10,194 nucleotides of DNA from contig CALGUT010000540.1 of assembly GCA_937920335.1 (NCBI GenBank), positions 1-10,194 of the forward strand, read 5' to 3'. A model generated the notes under the pieces. That model saw nothing but the letters and a program-made list of their open reading frames with translations, ran no database searches and was not told where the DNA came from. Origin of the DNA: an uncultured Opitutales bacterium. GTDB taxonomy: Bacteria; Verrucomicrobiota; Verrucomicrobiia; Opitutales; UBA2995. The translations under genes and the position numbers were made by a program. Positions 1 to 5,655 of this stretch are shown in pieces (position 1 is the stretch's first letter; every line of letters begins with the position of its first letter).

Positions 1-79
1 CTAACGATAATAATGGGCCTCTAGCCTCTTGCACTTGTTAGTTGAATCTGCGAACGATTGCATGAGCGTGCTTCGGGAA

Positions 80-1498
80 TTACAAAATCCTGCCTGGTAA
101 ATAAGTGTTCGCTTCAGGGTATTTTTCAGAAATCAATTGTGCTTTGGCAGCTAGCGCTTCCACTTGGTGTTTCGCCATTCCAGAAAGCCGAGCCTCATCT
201 TCGAAGATCGCATCCAGTTGAGCTTGGTCTAAGGGAATGCGTTCGTCATTCGCCAAGCGAGAAACCAAGTCGTTCGACTGGATTTTACCCGCCCGCAGAT
301 CGCGTATGGTCGCCACGGCATGCTCCTTGATGGCCTCATGAGCGGACTCACGCCCAGCTCCGGCCTTCACTGCTTCCATCATGATGGTGGTGGTTCCCAG
401 GAAGGGAAAATACTTTTCGTTCTCTAGTCGAATGACTTCGGGATAGGGCTCCATATTGCCGATGACCGTGAGGAAGGTCTCCAATTGACCATCGAGCGCA
501 AAAACCGAATCGGGTAAAGCCACTCTCCTTACCACCGAGCAAGACACATCTCCCTCGTTCCATTGATCACCCGCCAAACCGGCTACCATATTCAGTAGAC
601 CATTGAGAATCGTATGGAAACCATTGATGCGTTCGCAACTGCGACTGTTCATCTTGTGCGGCATAGCGGACGAACCGACCTGCCCTTTGGCAAATCCTTC
701 ACCAGCGAGCTCATGTCCCGCCATCAAACGGATCTGTTTGGCGAAATCACTCAGGGCGGAACTGATTTGGTAGAACGTGGATACGGTTTCAAAATCGAGA
801 CTGCGTGGATACACCTGACCAACATTTGTGAAGACTTTGCCAATACCTAGGTGCTGCACTACTTTCTGCTCCAATTCAGCGACCTTTGTTTGATCTCCTT
901 CGAATAGAGTCAGGCTATCCAATTGAGTGCCTACTGCACCCTTCAGGCCGCGCACGGGATAACTAACTATCAAACCTTCCAAACGATCAAGGCCCAGCAA
1001 CAACTCTTCCGCATACATGGCCAAGCGTTTACCGAAGGTCGTGGGTTGAGCCGCCACATTGTGGGTCCGCCCGGATATAAGTAAGTCCTTATACTCGACT
1101 GCCCGGTTCGTGAGTTGAATTACGGCGGCTGCCACCTTGGTATTGAGAATCTGTAACGAGCGAAAGACCTGAAGCTGCTCCACATTCTCGGTCAGGTCCC
1201 GGCTGGTCATACCCTTGTGGATATGCTCGTGGCCTGCCAAATCATTAAATTCCTCAATGCGACTCTTCACATCATGCAACAACGCGCGCTCCCGGTTCTG
1301 AATCGACTCGAGATCTACCTGATCTTTGACCCGCTCATAGTCGGCAATCGCCTCCACCGGGATGTCTAACCCCAGCTCAGCTTGCGCTTTCATCACCGCA
1401 ATCCAGAGCTCGCGTTCCAGAATTATTCGACCCTCTCCGGACCAGATATCTTTAACCGCCGCAGAGGCGTACCGTTCAGCTAATACGTTGGGGATCAT
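80..1498 (-). CDS. purB: Adenylosuccinate lyase
   Basis: This cytoplasmic enzyme of purine synthesis removes fumarate from SAICAR and from adenylosuccinate. The 472-residue product has the fumarase/aspartase-superfamily signature GSSAMPHKMNSRSCE at about residues 275-289, whose flexible loop carries the catalytic serine (S276/S277). The motif SGRTHNVAAQPTTFGKR contains H146, which aligns with the family's catalytic histidine. Length is normal for PurB and no frameshift is seen. The reading frame can be extended to a TTG at 1537, but the ATG at 1498 (MIPNVLAERYAS) is preferred because it gives the usual PurB N-terminus; neither start has a clear Shine-Dalgarno sequence. The gene follows the ferritin gene by 99 bp on the same strand and may share its transcript. 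The signature MPHKMNxRSCER resembles the actinobacterial-type PurB branch rather than the B. subtilis form (MPHKRNP); that comparison is from memory. Confidence 0.95.
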   Translation of the reverse strand: MIPNVLAERYASAAVKDIWSGEGRIILERELWIAVMKAQAELGLDIPVEAIADYERVKDQVDLESIQNRERALLHDVKSRIEEFNDLAGHEHIHKGMTSRDLTENVEQLQVFRSLQILNTKVAAAVIQLTNRAVEYKDLLISGRTHNVAAQPTTFGKRLAMYAEELLLGLDRLEGLIVSYPVRGLKGAVGTQLDSLTLFEGDQTKVAELEQKVVQHLGIGKVFTNVGQVYPRSLDFETVSTFYQISSALSDFAKQIRLMAGHELAGEGFAKGQVGSSAMPHKMNSRSCERINGFHTILNGLLNMVAGLAGDQWNEGDVSCSVVRRVALPDSVFALDGQLETFLTVIGNMEPYPEVIRLENEKYFPFLGTTTIMMEAVKAGAGRESAHEAIKEHAVATIRDLRAGKIQSNDLVSRLANDERIPLDQAQLDAIFEDEARLSGMAKHQVEALAAKAQLISEKYPEANTYLPGRIL

Positions 1499-1597
1499 AG
1501 GCAAAAAATGAAGCGCCGCATTGCCGCACGATACCAACCCAATGGCAATTCAAGAAATGCAATCCAAGCCATCTTTTAGAATGGCGATGATCAAAGT

Positions 1598-2104
1598 CTA
1601 CGCGCCACTTTCGGGCTTACGCGCACCAGCCACCTGATCCAGAAGCAATAAAGTCTCCGGATTGTCTCCGGATCGCTTCAATTTCTCTATCATGTCGGAG
1701 ACTGTTTTCTCTTCTTCAACCTGTTCGTCGATGAACCATTTCAGAAAAGAAACCGTAGCAAAGTCATCCGACTCCTGCGCCAATTTGTAGAGTTTGTTGA
1801 TGCTCGAAGAGACATGATGCTCTTGCTCCAGACTTGCTTCAAAGACTTCTAACGGCGAACCAAACTCGTAGCTAGGAGCCTTGATTGGCGGGAGTTTTAC
1901 GATCGCACCGCGATCCAGCACATAGTTATAGAATTTCATGGCATGCTCCTGTTCTTCACTGCTTTGCAAAGACATCCAACTCGCAAATCCGTCCCAGGAC
2001 TGGGAGTCAAAATAAGCGGCCATCGCAAGGTAGGAGTAGAAGGACTCGAATTCGATCCCCACTTGTTCATTTAAAGCGTTTTCTAAAGCGTTACTTAAAG
2101 GCAT
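1598..2104 (-). CDS. ftnA: Non-heme ferritin (FtnA type)
   Basis: This is a cytoplasmic iron-storage ferritin that oxidises Fe(II) and stores it as a mineral inside a 24-subunit shell. The product is 168 residues, normal for bacterial FtnA. Aligned by eye to E. coli FtnA, the ferroxidase ligands are all present: E18, E51 and H54 (in SSEEQEHAM), E95, Q128 and E131 (in DEQVEEEK). There is no methionine heme ligand to suggest bacterioferritin. The frame can be extended 14 codons to a GTG at 2146, but the ATG at 2104 (MPLSNALENALNEQ) matches the family N-terminus and is chosen. A GTGAG lies immediately upstream but is too close to the ATG to be a good ribosome-binding site. The gene sits between a sulfatase gene (86 bp upstream) and purB (99 bp downstream), all on one strand. 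No Fur box or convincing promoter was found. Confidence 0.93.
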   Translation of the reverse strand: MPLSNALENALNEQVGIEFESFYSYLAMAAYFDSQSWDGFASWMSLQSSEEQEHAMKFYNYVLDRGAIVKLPPIKAPSYEFGSPLEVFEASLEQEHHVSSSINKLYKLAQESDDFATVSFLKWFIDEQVEEEKTVSDMIEKLKRSGDNPETLLLLDQVAGARKPESGA

Positions 2105-2190
2105 ACTCACGGACGATAGTCGGAAATAGGTATCTGTCCACTTCACAAGCTCATAAACTCACAGGATCTCTTTCGAAACACTTAAGCGGT

Positions 2191-3684
2191 CTAGTTAAAC
2201 CAACGTACAATATCTGGATCGTCTAAAGCCGGATCTTCTGCCTCAATTAGCAACCGCTCGAGCGTTTTAGCATAGTCTTGGCCGATCTTTTTGTACGCCG
2301 GATCCGAATAGAAATTAATTACCTCATCTGGATCTTTCTGCAAATCGATCAACCACGGCGTTTCCTGTTTCCCAATAACCAGCTTGTAGCGGTCACTGAC
2401 CGCAGCTACCCAATACGGAGGGGGACCCAATGGACTCATGACTCCACGCATATAAGTCACGTCCTCATTTCGGACGACATGGGCTTTGCTTAGAAACTGA
2501 ACCGAAAGATCCCGACCATGAACTACATTCGGAAACGAACTTCCGCTCAAGATGCTAAGGACAGTTGTGGGAAAGTCAGCAGTAGTCATTGCCGAATGGA
2601 TAATCTTTCCGCTCGGGATTCTATCAGGAAACTTCACAATCAGCGGCGCTATGGCCGAGCCTTCATAAGGCAATCGCTTGTTCAATCGACGATGCTCTCC
2701 CAATAGGTCCCCATGATCAGACACAAATACGACCATAGTCTTTTCATCCAACGAACGGTCTTTGAGAAATCTCAAAAGCCTCCCTACATTGTCATCGATC
2801 AATCGAACCATCCCGAAGTACCCAGCCATATCTTCATTTTGGAACAAAGAGTCGTCTACAGCATCCTTTTCATTTCCAACTATCCAATCTGGTGTTTGTG
2901 AGTCAGCTTTAAAAAGCGTCCTCGGAGTCTTGTAATCAAGATGCGAATACATCTGATCATAAGGTGCCCGCACCGTATCCGGTTGATGGGGGTCAGGGAT
3001 ACTCAGCATCACACAAAACGGTTGGTCCCGATGTTCATCCATAAATTCAATCGTACGGGCCGTAAGGAAATCGGTTGTATAGCTCTTCTCATCCGCATCC
3101 CCCAGATCGTAGGTAGGTTCTCCGTTCGCACCGATCGGCGCATTCACACGGGGACCATCTGGAGTCTCGATCAGGTTCTTCCAATGACCCCGGTTGAATA
3201 GGTAGCGATTGTCTTCCCATCCAAATTTTCTGGCCGGTGCCCAACCCGGTTTTGCCATACCGTCCAAGTGCCATTTTCCGATGTAACCCGTTTTGTAACC
3301 CTCTAGCCGAAGCACCTCCGCAAAGGTCACCATATCATCGGTCAATGACTCATTGTTTATGGGCACTCCAGTCGCATGAGGATAGAGCCCAGTCATCAGA
3401 GACGCCCGCGATGGCCCACACAATGGAGTCGTACCATAAAAACTGGTACACAGAGCGCCTTCTTTCGCCAACGAATCAATGTTCGGTGTTTCTACCGCAA
3501 CTCCCTGTCCCCAAACAAATGCCTGTTCTTCCGAGAGTTGTTCCCGGTAACATCCCAAGGTTCTGAAATTGTGTTCGTCCGTGCAAATGATGAGAAGATT
3601 CGGCTTCTCGGTCGCAACGAGTTCAGAGCAAACTCCGAGAGTAAGACAAGTAAGGGTGAATTGAGTTATAAGCTTCCAGAGCAT
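2191..3684 (-). CDS. Secreted sulfatase (formylglycine type, family S1)
   Basis: This is a type I sulfatase, which hydrolyses sulfate esters using a formylglycine made from an active-site cysteine. The modification motif is C89-G-P-S-R in LCGPSRASLMTG, the canonical CxPSR form. Calcium-site residues appear at D36-E37 (CTDEH) and D323-H324 (SDHGD), and GKWH gives K137 and H139. A signal peptide is likely (residues 1 to about 24: Lys4, then a hydrophobic stretch ending near LVA), so the enzyme should act in the periplasm or outside the cell. The chosen ATG at 3684 gives 497 residues. A TTG 14 codons upstream (3726) is also in frame but would place extra residues before the signal peptide. The second acidic residue of the first metal pair is Glu rather than the usual Asp or Gln. 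It is divergent from a second sulfatase. Substrate cannot be assigned from the sequence. Confidence 0.92.
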   Translation of the reverse strand: MLWKLITQFTLTCLTLGVCSELVATEKPNLLIICTDEHNFRTLGCYREQLSEEQAFVWGQGVAVETPNIDSLAKEGALCTSFYGTTPLCGPSRASLMTGLYPHATGVPINNESLTDDMVTFAEVLRLEGYKTGYIGKWHLDGMAKPGWAPARKFGWEDNRYLFNRGHWKNLIETPDGPRVNAPIGANGEPTYDLGDADEKSYTTDFLTARTIEFMDEHRDQPFCVMLSIPDPHQPDTVRAPYDQMYSHLDYKTPRTLFKADSQTPDWIVGNEKDAVDDSLFQNEDMAGYFGMVRLIDDNVGRLLRFLKDRSLDEKTMVVFVSDHGDLLGEHRRLNKRLPYEGSAIAPLIVKFPDRIPSGKIIHSAMTTADFPTTVLSILSGSSFPNVVHGRDLSVQFLSKAHVVRNEDVTYMRGVMSPLGPPPYWVAAVSDRYKLVIGKQETPWLIDLQKDPDEVINFYSDPAYKKIGQDYAKTLERLLIEAEDPALDDPDIVRWFN

Positions 3685-3863
3685 AATCAAAGAGCCAAAA
3701 GCAAAACATCCATAAGTTAAATTCAATTTCTCAGCGATAAATGCTACACATTGACAGCCGCAGACAAAATTGGATCGTCAAAAAAACCATTCTCACTCAT
3801 ACCTACCCCGAATAAAACGACCCCATTTCAACAATCAGGACTCCCTTCGAGCACCCATCTTAA
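3685..3863. promoter_or_regulatory. Divergent intergenic region between two sulfatase genes
   Basis: These 179 bp must contain or adjoin the start signals for both diverging sulfatase genes. A perfect TTGACA occurs at 3751-3756 on the plus strand, but no good -10 box follows at the right distance (best is GATCGT at 3773, a poor match). On the minus strand, TTGTCT and TAGCAT are separated by only 15 bp, also weak. No clear operator palindrome was found. The regulatory role is inferred from gene orientation, not from a recognised site. Confidence 0.35.
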
Positions 3864-5348
3864 ATGATCAATCGCCGCGATTTCATAAAAACAACTGCAG
3901 CCGCCTCGCTAGCGGCTACGCTTCCAACCGCTTGTTCCAAAGCCGACGCACAGCCGATGAAACCGAATATTTTGTATATATTCTCCGACCAATGGCGCCA
4001 TAGTGATCATGGCTACGCCGGGAACTCAGATGTTATTACCCCCCATATCGATCGCTTAGCCAGCGAGAGCGTTAACTTCACCCACGCCGTTTCGGGCATT
4101 CCTGTGTGCTGCCCTCACCGGGCGACCCTCATCACCGGCAAATATCCGCTTACACACGGACTGTATCTTAACGATCTGTCTTTGGCCACTGACCATCGTA
4201 GCATCGCGCATTGCCTGAATGATGACGGTTATGAAACCGGCTGGATCGGCAAATGGCACATCGACGGCCAAGGGCGCGAAAACTTCACGCCACCCGAACG
4301 CCGTCAGGGCTTCAAGTATTGGCGCACACTCGAATGCACCCACGACTATAACAAGTCCCCTTACTACGGCGATTCTCCAGAAAAAAAATATTGGCCAGAA
4401 TACGATGCGATCGCGCAAACCAAGGACGCACAAGGTTACTTAGAAAGGCATGCCCAATCGGGTTCGGATTCTCCCTTCGGCCTCTTTATCTCTTGGGGAC
4501 CCCCTCACGCGCCTTACCAAACAGCCCCCGAAAAGTATCACAAGCTCTACGCTGACAAGAATATCACCCTTAGAAAAAACGTTCCAGAAGATGAGCGGGA
4601 GGAAGCGATCAAAACTTATAAGGGTTACTATGCCCATATGACCGCCTTGGATGATTGTTTGGGCGACCTTTTAAAGACCTTGGAGGAAACCGGTCTCGCA
4701 GAAAACACCATCGTGGTATATACCTCTGATCACGGCGACATGCTTCACTCACGGGGAGCCATGAAGAAACAGCAGCCCTGGGATGAATCGTTGCGGGTTC
4801 CCTTTCTGCTACGTTGGCCGGAAGCGCTGAAGAATCAGGCCCGAGAAATTTCCATGCCCCTCGATACGCCTGATATCATGCCGTCTCTCCTAGGCTTGGC
4901 GGGAGTATCGATTCCAGAGGAAGTCCAGGGCATCGATCGCTCCGCAGAAATTCTGGGGCGCAAAGAACCGGACGCAAAACACGCAGCCTTAATCCAATGC
5001 CCCGCACCCTTCGGACAATGGAGTCGCGATAGAGGTGGTCGCGAGTATCGTGGCGTGCGCACTACCCGTTATACCTACTGTCGCGACCTCAAAGGTCCCT
5101 GGTTACTCTACGACAACGAAACCGATTCCTTTCAAATGGACAACCTGGTTAACAAACCGTCTCATGCCACCCTGCAAAAGAAGCTCGATGATCGCCTCAA
5201 TCAGCTGTTGGAGCAAACTCGAGACGAGTTTCTCTCTGGACCTGAGCTCGTCACTCGATCGGGCTATGTTGTAAATCCCAAGAACGAAACGGTGGACTAT
5301 AATATCCCGTTCAATCCCGCGAACATCACAAAGAGCCCCCTCGCATAA
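3864..5348 (+). CDS. Tat-exported sulfatase (formylglycine type, family S1)
   Basis: A 494-residue type I sulfatase of normal length. The N-terminus NRRDFIKTT followed by an Ala-rich hydrophobic stretch is a twin-arginine (Tat) signal, so the protein is probably exported folded. A cysteine at residue 24 (LPTAC) could be a lipid anchor, but Pro at -3 is a poor lipobox. The predicted formylglycine site is C82-C83-P84-H85-R86, with His where the standard motif has Ser; the following ATLITGKYPLTHG fits the family well. Other active-site residues are D42-Q43 (FSDQW), K130 and H132 (GKWH) and D289-H290 (SDHGD). The PPHAPY segment at about residue 210 is also typical of S1 sulfatases. The ATG at 3864 lacks a Shine-Dalgarno sequence but is fixed by the Tat motif. 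It diverges from the other sulfatase and may act on a related sulfate ester; substrate unknown. Confidence 0.92.
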   Translation: MINRRDFIKTTAAASLAATLPTACSKADAQPMKPNILYIFSDQWRHSDHGYAGNSDVITPHIDRLASESVNFTHAVSGIPVCCPHRATLITGKYPLTHGLYLNDLSLATDHRSIAHCLNDDGYETGWIGKWHIDGQGRENFTPPERRQGFKYWRTLECTHDYNKSPYYGDSPEKKYWPEYDAIAQTKDAQGYLERHAQSGSDSPFGLFISWGPPHAPYQTAPEKYHKLYADKNITLRKNVPEDEREEAIKTYKGYYAHMTALDDCLGDLLKTLEETGLAENTIVVYTSDHGDMLHSRGAMKKQQPWDESLRVPFLLRWPEALKNQAREISMPLDTPDIMPSLLGLAGVSIPEEVQGIDRSAEILGRKEPDAKHAALIQCPAPFGQWSRDRGGREYRGVRTTRYTYCRDLKGPWLLYDNETDSFQMDNLVNKPSHATLQKKLDDRLNQLLEQTRDEFLSGPELVTRSGYVVNPKNETVDYNIPFNPANITKSPLA

Positions 5349-5402
5349 CGCCTCTCAAAAACCCTGATCGTGATCCTATTATTCTGGTCTCAATTCGACC
5401 CC

Positions 5403-5450
5403 GTAATCCAAGTCTAAACACCAATCCGTATCACGATCACAAATACAATC
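5403..5450. repeat. Degenerate hexanucleotide repeat (NNNATC)
   Basis: Read in steps of six on the plus strand the units are GTAATC, CAAGTC, TAAACA, CCAATC, CGTATC, ACGATC, ACAAAT and ACAATC. Five of the eight end in ATC. The pattern is imperfect and short, so chance cannot be excluded. It explains the alternating Asp residues in the minus-strand shadow frame. Confidence 0.4.
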
Positions 5451-5534
5451 AAGGTTAGGGTGCCCCTGTGACGCAATAACCCTCACTCTTCGAATCAAAC
5501 GATTCCAACAACGGCGGCTAGGCTGGCCTTGAAA

Positions 5535-5558
5535 CTGCCTCGGGAATCCGGAAGGCAG
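5535..5558. repeat. Bulged inverted repeat / hairpin
   Basis: CTGCCT (5535-5540) pairs with AGGCAG (5553-5558). After a 2-nt bulge (GA, 5551-5552), CGG (5541-5543) pairs with CCG (5548-5550) around a GAAT tetraloop. That gives nine base pairs in 24 nt. No T-tract follows on either strand, so it does not look like an intrinsic terminator for the sulfatase gene about 190 bp upstream. It may belong to an intergenic repeat element or to the leader of the downstream gene. Confidence 0.45.
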
Positions 5559-5655
5559 GAATAGGCTAAGACATCGTTTATAATGAGAAGAACGAATGTT
5601 CACTCGATGCTTAACCATTGATTACAGCTAGAAACAAGTCAGCTTCATTCGAGCG

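Larger units (their letters stand above)
5349..5655. other. Non-coding intergenic stretch, possible decayed repeat element
   Basis: These 307 bp separate the Tat-exported sulfatase from the heme/copper protein. A 79-codon frame on the minus strand (5379-5618) has no recognisable domain, has a Cys/Arg-rich composition unlike its neighbours, and ends in an alternating Asp pattern that comes from a short DNA repeat, so it is not called as a gene. The stretch holds a degenerate hexamer repeat (5403-5450), a 9-bp inverted repeat (GATCGTGAT at 5366-5374 and ATCACGATC at 5430-5438), a small hairpin GAATC-AAAC-GATTC (5492-5505) and a bulged hairpin (5535-5558). The promoter for the downstream gene should lie here, but none is convincing. 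Confidence 0.5.

Noticed and set aside
1499..1537. TTG-initiated extension of PurB by 13 residues
   Set aside because: The extension is not typical of PurB, and the ATG at 1498 gives the expected family N-terminus.
1568..1585. GCCAT/ATGGC inverted repeat after the ferritin gene as a terminator
   Set aside because: The stem is only 5 bp with an 8-nt loop and no U-tract follows on the minus strand.
3237..3720. Overlapping plus-strand frames of 109 and 114 codons opposite the first sulfatase gene
   Set aside because: Both are antisense to the active-site and signal-peptide coding region of a clear sulfatase and show no domain of their own.
3751..3779. TTGACA as a sigma-70 promoter for the Tat sulfatase
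   Set aside because: The -35 box is perfect, but no acceptable -10 box occurs 16-18 bp downstream, so it is only mentioned within the intergenic entry.
4056..4433. 125-codon minus-strand frame opposite the Tat sulfatase gene
   Set aside because: It lies wholly inside a well-supported gene on the other strand, and its hydrophobic content follows from the antisense codons.
5379..5618. 79-codon minus-strand frame in the intergenic stretch
   Set aside because: No recognisable domain, no ribosome-binding site, and its Asp-rich end is explained by a 6-bp DNA repeat. A decayed element is possible, but a gene is not supported.
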